DNA of 64,000 nucleotides from Verrucosispora sioxanthis (GCF_010560025.1 NZ_SAIY01000001.1:248001-312000); one strand, 5' to 3'; positions 28,669 to 39,383 are shown, counted from the stretch's first letter. Program-made: numbers and translations. Notes: generated from the letters alone by a model not told the origin.

Positions 28669-29985
28669 ATGCCAACCACGGTCAACGTCACGGCACAGTC
28701 CCTCCGAGCCGGCAACAGCAAGCTCCGCGCCAACACCCTGGTCACATCGGCGAGCAGTCTGGCCAATGGCCTACTGAACGCGGCAATGTTGGCATACGCG
28801 GCGCGACAGGGCCAAACCGGGCAGATTGCTGCTTACAGCGTCATGACTGCGGCCCTGACCTGGATCGCGATTCTGGTGATGGGTGGTTCGTCACTGCTGT
28901 ACGTCTCCGGGACCGAGCACGAGCGTCTGGCCGCACGCAGTCAACGCCTGCTGATTGCGTTGCCGGTGATGGCAGCCGCCACATGCCTGCTCTCCGGCCT
29001 TTACGCAGCGCGGGGCTACGCAAGCACGGCTCTGATCGCGGCCGGATGCGTGCTAATGCTCAACAGCCTCGCCGAGCTGCGCTACAGCGATCTGATCCGG
29101 CAGCTGCGGTTCGTCGGCGTCTCCGCCGCCTCGACCGGCACCCGGCTGTTGGCTCTCGGACTGCTGGTCGGCGGCGTCCCGTTGACCGCAGCCTTGGCCA
29201 CCGGGGCCGGCGTCTACCTGCTCTCCGTCGAGATTCTCGTTCGCCGGGCCGGGAACGGAGCTCCGCCGATCTGGTCGGGGCTGTCCGTCCGGGCGGCAAA
29301 GGGGGCGTTCAGGCTGAACCGCAGGCTGATGGGTTACAGCATCGGGGATGCGTTCAGCGCTCGAGCCGGGACCCTAGCGCTATCTCTGGTCGCCAGTCCA
29401 CACGTGGTGGGCTGCTACGGGGCCCTGGTCAGCATTTACCAGGCGCTGGTGGCGGTCGTGTTCAGTGGCCTCCGGGTGCCGATGGCGATGCGGACCCGCC
29501 GCCGCCATCGGATCGGGCCACCACGCCCCGTCAGCCGCGAGGCCGAAGTCATCACGACGGCAGCCGCACTCGTGATCTCGGCAGGCATCGTCGGCTTCGC
29601 GCCCTGGCTCACCTCTGACGTGCTCGATCTAGACGTTGCCGGGGCTGCAGTTTGGTTACAAATGCTCGCGATCGCCCTTCCGTTCGCCACCGTGAATCGG
29701 GCCTTCGCCCTGAGCCGAATCGGCGACGGCGACTACCGCGCTGCGACCCGGACGGCCATTGCCCTTGCCATCATCGTTCTGGTTGGGCTGGCCGCCCAGT
29801 TCGCAGAGCTCACGCCGACCGGAACCGCAGCAGCGGCTGGTATAGCGGAGGTGTCCGTCGCGGTCGCCATTCTGGTCGGCGCCGCGCGGCGCCGACGCGG
29901 TCGATCAGCACCGGCCGTGGGGACGGCGGATGCGCCAATCGGCACTGAGCAGGCATCGGTGCCGGGGTCCGTCACGGCCCCATGA
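28669..29985 (+). CDS. Polysaccharide flippase-like membrane protein (Wzx family)
   Basis: A 438-residue protein with about twelve hydrophobic segments, beginning LVTSASSLANGLLNAAMLAY, consistent with a MATE/PST-type lipid-linked oligosaccharide flippase. Such proteins have little sequence conservation; placement next to glycosyltransferase and polymerase genes supports the role. The start may be the ATG at 28669 or a TTG at 28654 that overlaps the previous stop (TTGA). The C-terminus after residue about 405 is Arg- then Ala/Pro-rich and not membrane-like. A second flippase candidate is at 44637-46130. Confidence 0.7.
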   Translation: MPTTVNVTAQSLRAGNSKLRANTLVTSASSLANGLLNAAMLAYAARQGQTGQIAAYSVMTAALTWIAILVMGGSSLLYVSGTEHERLAARSQRLLIALPVMAAATCLLSGLYAARGYASTALIAAGCVLMLNSLAELRYSDLIRQLRFVGVSAASTGTRLLALGLLVGGVPLTAALATGAGVYLLSVEILVRRAGNGAPPIWSGLSVRAAKGAFRLNRRLMGYSIGDAFSARAGTLALSLVASPHVVGCYGALVSIYQALVAVVFSGLRVPMAMRTRRRHRIGPPRPVSREAEVITTAAALVISAGIVGFAPWLTSDVLDLDVAGAAVWLQMLAIALPFATVNRAFALSRIGDGDYRAATRTAIALAIIVLVGLAAQFAELTPTGTAAAAGIAEVSVAVAILVGAARRRRGRSAPAVGTADAPIGTEQASVPGSVTAP

Positions 29986-29998
29986 CCTGGTGAAGTCG

Positions 29999-30064
29999 AT
30001 TTCGCTGCGCCTCCGGTCGCACCGTGCCTGGCACCGATCGGGCTGATGCGGAGTGCGGCGAAAT
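29999..30064. terminator. Imperfect hairpin after the flippase gene
   Basis: atttcgctgcgcctccg (29999-30015) pairs with cggagtgcggcgaaat (30049-30064) with a few mismatches around a structured loop. It starts 14 bp after the flippase stop and could end the cluster A transcript. The remaining bases up to 30176 hold a perfect TTGACA at 30115-30120 as a possible -35 for the carboxypeptidase gene, but no convincing -10. Confidence 0.4.
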
Positions 30065-30176
30065 GCGCGATTAACTGCACCGACCACCCGCAGCGGGATG
30101 TTACGCCGAATGTATTGACATGCGTAGGGGCCGGCACAAGGCTCGCCGCAGAAGTCCTTCGATCAAAGGGGGCAGG

Positions 30177-33100
30177 ATGAGGCGCACACGGCTGGCGATC
30201 GCCGGCGTGTTCACTCTGGTCGGTGCGCTGGTGCTGACCGCACCGGCGAGCGCACGGCCACCGTCCGATCCGGGCGGTCGCGACGGCCGAGACGGCTTGG
30301 AGGTGTACGTCGGCACGGTCGATCCCGCGCAGCTGCACCAGTTGCGGGAGGCCGGTGTCGACCTCGGGCACGGCGCGACGCCCGACCAGTCCGGCAAGAC
30401 AGAGATCGAGACGGTACTCAGCCGGGGTGAGGCCGCCCGGCTGGCCCACAAGGGTGTCGATCTCAAGGTCAAGAAGGTCCACGGCAGGGATGCCTCGCAG
30501 GTGCTGCGGGAGCAGGCCGCGGCGGGTTGGCGGGCCTTCCGGTCGTACAGCGAGCCGGGCGGCATCCGCGACGAGATCACCGCGACGGCGGCCCGTTATC
30601 CGAAGCTGACTAAGGTGCAGAGCATCGGTCGGTCGGCGCAGGGCAAGCCGATCCTCGCGATCAAGGTCACCAAGGACGCGAAGAAGATCAAGGACGGCAA
30701 GCGGCCGGCGGTGCTCTACGGCGGCACCCAGCACGCCCGGGAGTGGATCACGCCGGAGATGACCCGCCGGTTGATGCACCACGTGCTGACCGGCTACGGC
30801 TCCGACCGGGAGATCACCCGGCTGGTGGACACCACCGAGCTGTGGTTCATACCGGTGCTCAACCCGGACGGCTACGACCACACCTTCACCCCCGGCAACC
30901 GGCTGTGGCGCAAGAACCTGCGCGACAACAACGGCGACGGCCAGATCACCGGAGCCGACGGCGTCGACCTGAACCGTAACTTCAGCTACAAGTGGGGCTA
31001 CGACAACGAGGGGTCATCGCCGGATCCGGCCAGTGACACCTACCGGGGGCCGGGTCCCAACTCGGAGCCGGAGACGAAGGCGCTGGACGCGTTGTTCAAG
31101 CGGCTCAGGTTCGAGTTCTTCGTCAACTACCACTCTGCCGCGCAGTTGCTGCTGTACGGCGTCGGCTGGCAGGTGGCCACGCCAACCCCCGACGACGTGA
31201 TCTACGAGGCGATGGTCGGCGACGACGCGAACCCGGCGGTGCCGGGCTACGACCCGGACATCTCCGCCGAGCTTTACACCACCAACGGCGACACGGACAG
31301 CCACGCCACGGTGCGCTACGGCACGCTGGGCTTCACTCCGGAGATGTCCACCTGTCAGGCGGCGGCCGAGTCGGATCCGGACGACCAGTGGCTGCCGGAG
31401 GACTGCGTCAGCGTCTTCACCTTCCCCGACGACGAGGAGCTGATCGCCGCCGAGGTGGCCAAGAACATTCCGTTCGCCCTGTCGGTGGCGAAGTCGGCGC
31501 ACCGGCCTGACGATCCGGTCTCGGTGGTCGGCCGCAGCACCCCGGACTTCGTGGTGGACGCTTTCGACGTGTCGTACGGCCGGAACCAGCAGGTCGCCGC
31601 GATCACCCGGCGCTCACTGAAGAACGTCAAGCTGAACTGGTCGATCAACGGGGGCCGGGCGAAGTCCACCCGGGTCCGCGAGTGGCGCGGCGGTGAACGC
31701 TACGGCGACACCCACAACGACTACTTCGCCGAACTGCGCGGCAAGGTCACCGGTGCCCGACCCGGCGACCGGGTGCGGGTCTGGTTCACCGCTACCAGAC
31801 CGGGCCGGGGCAAGGTCAGCAGTGAGCGCTTCAGCTACCGGGTGCACGACGACATCGGTGGGGACGTGCTGGTGCTGGCCGTGGAGGACGTCACCGGCGT
31901 CAGCCCCGCCCAGGACACCACCACCGCGAAGTACGCCGACGAGATCGCCGCCTCGTTGAAGGCCGCCGGGCGCAGCAGCAACGTGTACGACTTCGACGCG
32001 ATGGGGCGTACCGCCCCGCACCATCTGGGTGTGCTGTCGCACTACGACGCGGTGGTCTGGGAGACCGGCGACGACATCATCCTGCGCGAGCCCGGCCAGG
32101 TGCCGGGCACCGTGGCGAAGGCGGCGGTGGACATCGAGCTGTCCGTCCGGGACTACCTCAACGAGGGCGGCAAGCTGCTGGTCAGCGGCAAGTACGCGCT
32201 CTACGCCCAGGCGGCCAACGGATCGTACGGCTACCTGCCGGACGCCCCGCCGGAGTGCACCGACGCGGACGATCCGGCCTGCCTACCGCTGCTGAACGAC
32301 TTCCAGCAGTACTGGCTCGGGGCGTACAACTACGTCAGTGACGGCGGCACGTCACCCGACGGGCAGCCGTACCCGGTGCTCGGCGAGGAGGGCCGGTTCG
32401 CGGGGTTCACCGGCGCGCTCAACGCCGACGGCTCGGCGGGCAACCAGGACCACACCGCGTCGTTCCTGACCACGTCGAGTTTCCTGCCGCCGGCCCAGTT
32501 CCCACAGTTCGCCAGCTCCGCTCCGGTGGGCTGGGGTCGTCCGGGCGGCGCGCCGTTCGATCCACGTACCGGCGAGTGGTACCTGTTCAGCGGGCAGTCC
32601 GACGAGTCCTACAAGCGGCTCACCAGGACCGTGGACCTGACCGGGGCGAGCAGCGCCGAGCTGCGCTTCTTCACCTCGTTCGACATCGAGACGAACTGGG
32701 ACTTCATGTTCGTCGAGGCGCGTGCGGTCGGCACCGACGACTGGACCACCCTGCCGGACGCCGGGGGCCTGACGACCCAGGAGACCGGGGACAGCTGCGC
32801 CTCCGGCTGGGTGGCTGAACTGCACCCGTTCCTCGCCCACTACCAGGGCGCGGACTGTTCGCCGACCGGCAGCACCGGCCAGTGGCACGCGGCGACCGGC
32901 ACCTCCAACGGCTGGAAGGAGTTCGTGGCCGACCTGTCCGGGTACGCGGGCGGGCAGGTGGAGGTCTCGATCAGCTACGCCAGCGACTGGGCCACCCAGG
33001 GCCTCGGCCTGTTCATCGACGACACCCGGGTCGTGGTCGACGGGGCCACCGTCGCCGAGACGTCGTTCGAGACGGACCTCGGCGGCTGGACGGTGGCCGG

Positions 33101-33290
33101 TCCGCCGACCGGGTCCACCCCGGCGGCCAACGACTGGTCGCGTAGTCAGCAGGCGTTCGAGGAAGGGTCGGCGGTGGTCACCCCGGACACCGTCTACCTG
33201 GGCTTCGGGCTGGAGGGGCTGGCACCGGCGGCCCGCGACGAGCTGGTCGCCCGGTCGCTGACCCACCTGACCGGTCGACCGCGCCGGTAG
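30177..33290 (+). CDS. Secreted zinc carboxypeptidase (M14) with long C-terminal extension
   Basis: A 1037-residue exported protein. A Sec signal peptide (about 1-27, ending APASA) and an N-terminal region of about 100 residues precede the M14 domain (about 115-430). Zinc and catalytic residues are visible: the HxxE in GTQHAREWITPEM, the substrate-binding Arg in DLNRNFSYKWG, a zinc His in FFVNYHSAAQL and the general base Glu in GTLGFTPEMSTC. After the catalytic domain come an extracellular segment (about 500-680) beginning VLVLAVEDVTGVSP and a region (about 770-1000) resembling the immune-inhibitor-A type beta domain (FFTSFDIETNWDFMFVEARA). It probably degrades peptides outside the cell. The ATG at 30177 has a strong aagggggcagg ribosome site. 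A 17-bp hairpin follows. Confidence 0.9.
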   Translation: MRRTRLAIAGVFTLVGALVLTAPASARPPSDPGGRDGRDGLEVYVGTVDPAQLHQLREAGVDLGHGATPDQSGKTEIETVLSRGEAARLAHKGVDLKVKKVHGRDASQVLREQAAAGWRAFRSYSEPGGIRDEITATAARYPKLTKVQSIGRSAQGKPILAIKVTKDAKKIKDGKRPAVLYGGTQHAREWITPEMTRRLMHHVLTGYGSDREITRLVDTTELWFIPVLNPDGYDHTFTPGNRLWRKNLRDNNGDGQITGADGVDLNRNFSYKWGYDNEGSSPDPASDTYRGPGPNSEPETKALDALFKRLRFEFFVNYHSAAQLLLYGVGWQVATPTPDDVIYEAMVGDDANPAVPGYDPDISAELYTTNGDTDSHATVRYGTLGFTPEMSTCQAAAESDPDDQWLPEDCVSVFTFPDDEELIAAEVAKNIPFALSVAKSAHRPDDPVSVVGRSTPDFVVDAFDVSYGRNQQVAAITRRSLKNVKLNWSINGGRAKSTRVREWRGGERYGDTHNDYFAELRGKVTGARPGDRVRVWFTATRPGRGKVSSERFSYRVHDDIGGDVLVLAVEDVTGVSPAQDTTTAKYADEIAASLKAAGRSSNVYDFDAMGRTAPHHLGVLSHYDAVVWETGDDIILREPGQVPGTVAKAAVDIELSVRDYLNEGGKLLVSGKYALYAQAANGSYGYLPDAPPECTDADDPACLPLLNDFQQYWLGAYNYVSDGGTSPDGQPYPVLGEEGRFAGFTGALNADGSAGNQDHTASFLTTSSFLPPAQFPQFASSAPVGWGRPGGAPFDPRTGEWYLFSGQSDESYKRLTRTVDLTGASSAELRFFTSFDIETNWDFMFVEARAVGTDDWTTLPDAGGLTTQETGDSCASGWVAELHPFLAHYQGADCSPTGSTGQWHAATGTSNGWKEFVADLSGYAGGQVEVSISYASDWATQGLGLFIDDTRVVVDGATVAETSFETDLGGWTVAGPPTGSTPAANDWSRSQQAFEEGSAVVTPDTVYLGFGLEGLAPAARDELVARSLTHLTGRPRR

Positions 33291-33299
33291 CGGCGGTCC

Positions 33300-33336
33300 A
33301 AGGCGCGCCGGCGGTGTCCCACCGCCGGCGCGCCTT
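33300..33336. terminator. Strong GC hairpin after the carboxypeptidase gene
   Basis: A perfect 17-bp stem (33300-33316 with 33320-33336, aaggcgcgccggcggtg) closes on a 3-nt loop, 9 bp after the stop codon. There is no T-run, as is common for actinobacterial terminators. Confidence 0.8.
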
Positions 33337-33377
33337 GCCGCGTACCGGCATGACGGGCGTGCGGACTGTGATGAGCT

Positions 33378-34313
33378 GTGGGCATGGACCGCATCCGGCT
33401 CGGGCTGGTGCTGCACCCCACCCGGGACGTGTCCCCGGTGGTGGACACCATCGCCGCCTGGGCCGCGCGGCACCAGGTGGAGCTGACGGTACGCGAACAG
33501 GACCGGCAACGGGTGCCCGAGTCCGTCCGCCCGGTACCGGAGGACCAGCTCCCCGCCGGAGCGGACGTACTGGTCAGCGTCGGCGGGGACGGCACGATGC
33601 TGGGCGCGCTGCGGGCGGCCGTACCGGATCCGAAGCCGGTGCTCGGCGTACACCTCGGCAAGTTGGGGTTTCTGGTGGAGGTGGAGCCGCCGGAGCTACC
33701 GGCGGCGCTGGACCGGCTGCTGGCCGGCGAGTACACCGTCGAGTCACACAGCTGTCTGGCCTGCGACGTGTGCGGCGACGACGTGGTCGCGTTCAACGAC
33801 ATCGCGTTGATCCGCCGCCCCGGTCAGGGCTTCGTCACCGCGACCCTGGCGGTGAACGGGCAACAGTACGGCTACTACCGCTGTGACGCGCTTGTGGTGA
33901 GCACCCCCAGCGGGTCGACCGCCTACAGTTACGCCGCCGGCGGGCCGCTGATCTCTCCCGCGACGCGTGCCGTGGTGGTCACCCCCAGCGCGCCGATGTC
34001 CGGCATCTCGCGATCGGTGGTGCTCTCCTCCGACGAACGGGTCCGGCTGGAACTGCGTCCCGGGTCCGTCCCGGTCGCGATCGAGGTGGACGGCCAGGTG
34101 ATCCGGGACGGGTCGACCTCCGGTGCGGTGGACATCGGCTACCGCACCGACGCGGGCCTGGTGGTCCGCCTCGACCCGGCCCGCTACCAGGAACGCAGTC
34201 AGCTCAAGCTGAGCCTGCTCGACCTGCCGCTGCTGCCGGAGCAACTCCGCGAGCTGCTCCCCGAAAATCTGCGCCGCCAACTCGGCCGCCGCGAACAGCC
34301 CCCACCGCGCTGA
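33378..34313 (+). CDS. nadK: NAD kinase
   Basis: A 311-residue ATP- or polyphosphate-dependent NAD kinase that makes NADP. GGDGT is at residues 69-73 and the GGDGT-type catalytic fold continues to STPSGSTAYSYAAGGPLISP near 175-195. The usual NE/D pair appears as FNDIALIRR. The start may be the GTG at 33378 or ATG at 33384. It is not near recN or tlyA, where the main actinobacterial NAD kinase often lies, so it could be a second kinase; that is inference. Its stop is 18 bp from the convergent pgm stop. NADPH is consumed by CapF-type reductases, but no operon link exists. Confidence 0.92.
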   Translation: MGMDRIRLGLVLHPTRDVSPVVDTIAAWAARHQVELTVREQDRQRVPESVRPVPEDQLPAGADVLVSVGGDGTMLGALRAAVPDPKPVLGVHLGKLGFLVEVEPPELPAALDRLLAGEYTVESHSCLACDVCGDDVVAFNDIALIRRPGQGFVTATLAVNGQQYGYYRCDALVVSTPSGSTAYSYAAGGPLISPATRAVVVTPSAPMSGISRSVVLSSDERVRLELRPGSVPVAIEVDGQVIRDGSTSGAVDIGYRTDAGLVVRLDPARYQERSQLKLSLLDLPLLPEQLRELLPENLRRQLGRREQPPPR

Positions 34314-34331
34314 GCTGCCGGTGTGATGCGG

Positions 34332-35974
<1,643 letters not shown>

Positions 35975-35978
<4 letters not shown>

Positions 35979-36040
35979 GGCTGTATTGACCTTTCGTTCG
36001 CGACTGCGGGGCTCCGCTGCGCTGCACTCCTCGCGCTCAC
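35975..36040 (-). CDS. Candidate 21-codon coupling peptide between glgC and pgm
   Basis: A GTG at 36040 overlaps the glgC stop (GTGA) and the frame ends at a TGA that overlaps the pgm TTG start (TTGA). The peptide would begin [19 protein letters not shown]. The DNA is strongly patterned (gcgctgcactcctcgcg on the plus strand). I recall similar sequences before genes in related genomes, so this may be an interspersed element carrying a start and a ribosome site (GAGGAG) and not a functional peptide. Confidence 0.45.
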
Positions 36041-37269
36041 GGTTCTACCTTCTGTCCTTTGCCGATGACCACGATGCCGTTGTCGGAGACCGTGTATCGC
36101 TGCCGGTCCCGTTCCAGGTCCACGCCGATCTCGGCGCCCTCGGGCACGTAGACATTCTTGTCGAGGATGGCCCGGCGGACCACCGCGTGCCGGCCGATCT
36201 CGACACCTTCCATGAGTACGGAGCCGTCCACGTGGGCCCAGGAGTGGACCTTCACCTTCGGCGAGACGATCGAGTTCTCCACCAGGGAGCCGGAGATCAC
36301 CGCGCCGGGCGAGACCATCGAGGCGACCGCCCGGCCGACCCGCTCCCCCCACTGGTGCACGAACTTGGCCGGCGGGAACGGGGGCTGCTCGGTGTAGATC
36401 GGCCAGTCGAAGTTGTAGAGGTTGAACACCGGGTGGACGTTGATCAGATCCATGTGCGCGTCGTAGAACGAGTCGAGGGTTCCCACGTCGCGCCAGTAGC
36501 CGCGGTCCCGGTCGGTGCTGCCGGGCACCTCGTTGTCGCGGAAGTCGTAGACGTTCGCCTCGCCGCGCTCGACGAGCATCGGGATGATGCTGCCGCCCAT
36601 GTCGTGCTTGCTGGTCTTGTCGTCGGCGTCGCGCTCCACGGCCTCGCACAGGGCCTTTGTGGTGAAGACGTAGTTGCCCATCGAGGCGTAGATCTCGTCG
36701 GGCGCGTCGGGCAGGCCCACGGCGTCGGTGGGCTTCTCCCGGAAGGCCCGGATCCGTCGGCCGTCCTCGCCGACCTCGATGACGCCGAACTGGTCGGCCG
36801 TCGACAGCGGCTGCCGGATGCCGGCGACGGTCACCCCGGCGCCGGAGGCGATGTGGTCCTCCACCATCTGCCGGGGGTCCATCCGGTAGATGTGGTCGGC
36901 GCCGAAGACGATCACATAGTCGGGCTGCTCGTCGTAGATCAGGTTGAAGCTCTGGTAGATCGCGTCGGCGGAGCCGGCGAACCACCAGGGGCCACGGCGC
37001 TGCTGCGCGGGCACCGGCGTGACGTAGTTGCCAAGCAGCGTCGACATCCGCCACGTCTTGGTGATGTGTCGGTCGAGGGAGTGGGATTTGTACTGGGTCA
37101 ACACGACGATCTTCAGATAGCCGGCGTTGGCCAGGTTGGAGAGGACGAAGTCGACCATGCGGTACATCCCGCCGAACGGGACGGCCGGCTTGGCCCGGTC
37201 CGTGGTCAGCGGCATCAGGCGCTTGCCCTCTCCGCCGGCCAGGACGATCGCGAGCACCTTGGCAGCCAT
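36037..37269 (-). CDS. glgC: Glucose-1-phosphate adenylyltransferase
   Basis: A 410-residue ADP-glucose pyrophosphorylase: glucose 1-phosphate plus ATP gives ADP-glucose, the donor for GlgM/GlgA. The nucleotide-binding motif [13 protein letters not shown] is at about 11-23, the conserved [10 protein letters not shown] follows, and [11 protein letters not shown] is at about 120. The C-terminal part is a left-handed beta-helix ([18 protein letters not shown]) typical of the allosteric domain. It is divergent from the GlgM gene with 95 bp between starts, which is the standard actinobacterial glgC/glgM layout. It ends 4 bp inside the small coupling frame before pgm. Confidence 0.96.
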   Translation of the reverse strand: MAAKVLAIVLAGGEGKRLMPLTTDRAKPAVPFGGMYRMVDFVLSNLANAGYLKIVVLTQYKSHSLDRHITKTWRMSTLLGNYVTPVPAQQRRGPWWFAGSADAIYQSFNLIYDEQPDYVIVFGADHIYRMDPRQMVEDHIASGAGVTVAGIRQPLSTADQFGVIEVGEDGRRIRAFREKPTDAVGLPDAPDEIYASMGNYVFTTKALCEAVERDADDKTSKHDMGGSIIPMLVERGEANVYDFRDNEVPGSTDRDRGYWRDVGTLDSFYDAHMDLINVHPVFNLYNFDWPIYTEQPPFPPAKFVHQWGERVGRAVASMVSPGAVISGSLVENSIVSPKVKVHSWAHVDGSVLMEGVEIGRHAVVRRAILDKNVYVPEGAEIGVDLERDRQRYTVSDNGIVVIGKGQKVEP

Positions 37270-37364
37270 GAACAGACGCTATCCATACCGCTGCCGGTTC
37301 ACCACTCGTACGGGACAGTTCCGCGGCCGGGTGCGGCGCCGGATTCTGCACTAGGGTGCCGGGC

Positions 37365-38564
37365 ATGACCGACTCCGCACAGCTACGCGTGGACCTGCTG
37401 ACCCGGGAGTACCCACCGGAGGTCTACGGCGGCGCCGGGGTGCACGTCGAGTACCTGGCCCGGGAGCTGCGCCGGATCACCGACGTGCGGGTGCACTGCT
37501 TCGGTGCGCCGCGTACCGAGCCGGGAGTTCGGGCGTACGCCGAACCGGCGGCCCTGACCGGCGCGAACGCCGCGCTGCGCACCATGGGCGTGGACCTGGA
37601 GATGGCCGCCGGATGTGCCGGCACCGACGTGGTGCACAGCCACACCTGGTACGCGAACCTGGCCGGGCACACCGCGAAGCTGCTGTACGGGGTGCCGCAC
37701 GTGGCGACCGCGCACAGCCTGGAGCCGCTGCGACCGTGGAAGGCCGAGCAGCTCGGCGGCGGCTACGCGCTCTCCTCGTGGTGTGAGCGCACCGCGTACG
37801 AGGCGGCCGACGCGATCGTGGCGGTCAGCGCGGGGATGCGGCGGGACGTGCTGGCCGCGTACCCGTCGGTGGACCCGGACCGGGTGCACGTGATCTACAA
37901 CGGCATCGACACCGCGCAGTACGCCCCGGATCCGGGCACGGACGTGCTGGCGCGACTCGGCATCGACCCGGCCCTGCCCAGCGTGGTCTACGTCGGGCGG
38001 ATCACCCGGCAGAAGGGCCTGCCGCACCTGCTGCGCGCCGCCCGCGAGCTGCCGGCGGACACCCAGCTGGTGCTGCTGGCCGGCGCGCCGGACACCCCGG
38101 AGATCGCCGCCGAGGTGGAGGGCCTGGTCGCCGAGCTGCGGGAGAAGCGCTCCGGGGTTGTCTGGGTGGCCGAGATGCTGCCCAAGCCCGAGGTGATCCA
38201 GGTGCTCACGCACGCCACCATCTTCGTCTGCCCGTCGGTGTACGAGCCGATGGGCATCGTCAACCTGGAGGCGATGGCCTGCGAGACGGCGGTGGTGGCC
38301 ACCGCCACCGGCGGCATCCCCGAGGTGGTCGCCGACGGCGAGACCGGCCTGCTGGTCCCGCTCGACCAGGCCGGCCTCGACGGCACACCCGTCGACCCGG
38401 CACGCTTCGAGGCCGACCTGGCGGCCCGCCTGAACGAGCTGCTGGCGTCTCCCGAGCGTGCCGCCGCACTCGGCCGGGCCGGCCGGCACCGCGCCGTCGA
38501 ACACTTCTCCTGGGACGCCGTCGCCGCCCGCACCCTCGACCTGTACCGCTCCCTACTCAAGTAG
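37365..38564 (+). CDS. glgM: Maltose-1-phosphate synthase / glycogen synthase (GlgM, GlgA family)
   Basis: A 399-residue GT-B glycosyltransferase of the actinobacterial GlgA/GlgM group (like Rv1212c of Mycobacterium tuberculosis). VDLLTREYPPEVYGGAGVHV starts the acceptor domain, VVYVGRITRQKGLPHLL (about 204) the donor domain, and FVCPSVYEPMGIVNLEAMAC (about 285) holds the nucleotide-sugar glutamates. With glgE and glgB nearby, the likely product is maltose 1-phosphate from ADP-glucose and glucose 1-phosphate. The ATG at 37365 has AGGG 8 bp upstream; a GTG at 37356 is possible. Its stop is 5 bp from the vapC stop, convergent. Confidence 0.88.
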   Translation: MTDSAQLRVDLLTREYPPEVYGGAGVHVEYLARELRRITDVRVHCFGAPRTEPGVRAYAEPAALTGANAALRTMGVDLEMAAGCAGTDVVHSHTWYANLAGHTAKLLYGVPHVATAHSLEPLRPWKAEQLGGGYALSSWCERTAYEAADAIVAVSAGMRRDVLAAYPSVDPDRVHVIYNGIDTAQYAPDPGTDVLARLGIDPALPSVVYVGRITRQKGLPHLLRAARELPADTQLVLLAGAPDTPEIAAEVEGLVAELREKRSGVVWVAEMLPKPEVIQVLTHATIFVCPSVYEPMGIVNLEAMACETAVVATATGGIPEVVADGETGLLVPLDQAGLDGTPVDPARFEADLAARLNELLASPERAAALGRAGRHRAVEHFSWDAVAARTLDLYRSLLK

Positions 38565-38569
38565 GGCGA

Positions 38570-39025
38570 TCAACCGGCCGGGCTGATCAACTCCAGCTTT
38601 GGGAAATACGTCCGGTAGCGTGCCCCGTCGCGGGTCAGCAGACGGTATCCGCACACGGCCGCATGTGCCCCGATGTAGAAATCGGCTATCGGCGACCTCT
38701 TGGTGCCGCCCTGCGCTCGGTAACTCGCGTACGCCTTGCCCGCGAGGAAACCGGCCGCATACGGGAGTTCCTCACGAAGGAAGTCACCAGCCGGCAGCGC
38801 CTCGCCGAGGTCCTCGATGCGGTCGAGACGGACCGACACCTCGGCGTACACAATGGGGTTGATCACCAGGGCCCCGTTGTCCCGTGCCTCGGCCAGTGAC
38901 TCGCTGGACCAGTTCGCCCACCGGGCGTCGTCGGTGAGGATGTCGAGCAGCACGTTCGTGTCGACCAGGGTCGTGGCCGAGTCGATGGGCCGGTGCGCGA
39001 CGGCGCGGAGCCGATCAATCCCCAC
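38570..39025 (-). CDS. PIN-domain toxin, VapC family
   Basis: A 151-residue PIN-domain protein, presumably an RNA-cutting toxin. The acidic metal ligands are visible: Asp in TLVDTNVLLDIL (about 20), Glu in PIVYAEVSVRL, and Asp in SPIADFYIGAHA (about 112), with a last acidic/aromatic region RDGARYRTYFPKL. I place the start at a GTG (39025) lying 11 bp inside the antitoxin gene. The gene order antitoxin-toxin and the overlap are typical of vapBC. A frame open further upstream overlaps more of the antitoxin and is unlikely. Confidence 0.88.
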   Translation of the reverse strand: MGIDRLRAVAHRPIDSATTLVDTNVLLDILTDDARWANWSSESLAEARDNGALVINPIVYAEVSVRLDRIEDLGEALPAGDFLREELPYAAGFLAGKAYASYRAQGGTKRSPIADFYIGAHAAVCGYRLLTRDGARYRTYFPKLELISPAG

Positions 39026-39254
39026 GCAGCAACTCCATGAGGTCGTCGGTGGACATGCCGGCGGTCTGCTTCGTGCCACCGCGCCCGCGCATGTGTCGCA
39101 CCAGGCGCTGCCCTCGACTCTCCGCGCCGCTCACCCGGACGATTCGGAGCGCACCGCCGTCCTCGATCACGTCGACCTCGTCACCCTCGTGCAGCCCGTA
39201 CCGGGCGCGCAGCGCGGCCGGGATGGTGACCTGCCCCTTGCTGTTGAGCTTCAT
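39015..39254 (-). CDS. AbrB/MazE-type antitoxin, VapB-like
   Basis: A 79-residue SpoVT-AbrB swapped-hairpin DNA-binding protein (MKLNSKGQVTIPAALR, then GDEVDVIEDGGALRIV), with a charged C-terminal tail that would wrap the toxin. The ATG at 39254 follows a ggagg ribosome site. It is the first gene of the pair and its promoter overlaps an inverted repeat, consistent with autorepression by the antitoxin or the complex. Confidence 0.88.
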   Translation of the reverse strand: MKLNSKGQVTIPAALRARYGLHEGDEVDVIEDGGALRIVRVSGAESRGQRLVRHMRGRGGTKQTAGMSTDDLMELLRGD

Positions 39255-39264
39255 GGCGCCTCCG

Positions 39265-39295
39265 CGTATCACGTAATACGAACGATACGTGTCAG
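39265..39295 (-). promoter_or_regulatory. vapBC promoter overlapping an inverted repeat
   Basis: On the minus strand a CTGACA (-35) and TGATAC (-10) are 18 bp apart. The region contains cgtat...atacg (39265-39280) and cacgta...tacgtg (39270-39291) inverted repeats, plus a further atacg at 39303-39307. AbrB-type antitoxins usually bind such symmetric sites over their own promoter. Confidence 0.55.
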
Positions 39296-39383
39296 AAGAG
39301 GGATACGTCCTCCGAGCATCAGAACAGCAGTCGGCGGGGTAGCTCCCGGGCGGCCTCGGCGGCCCACGACGGCACCTCGACGG

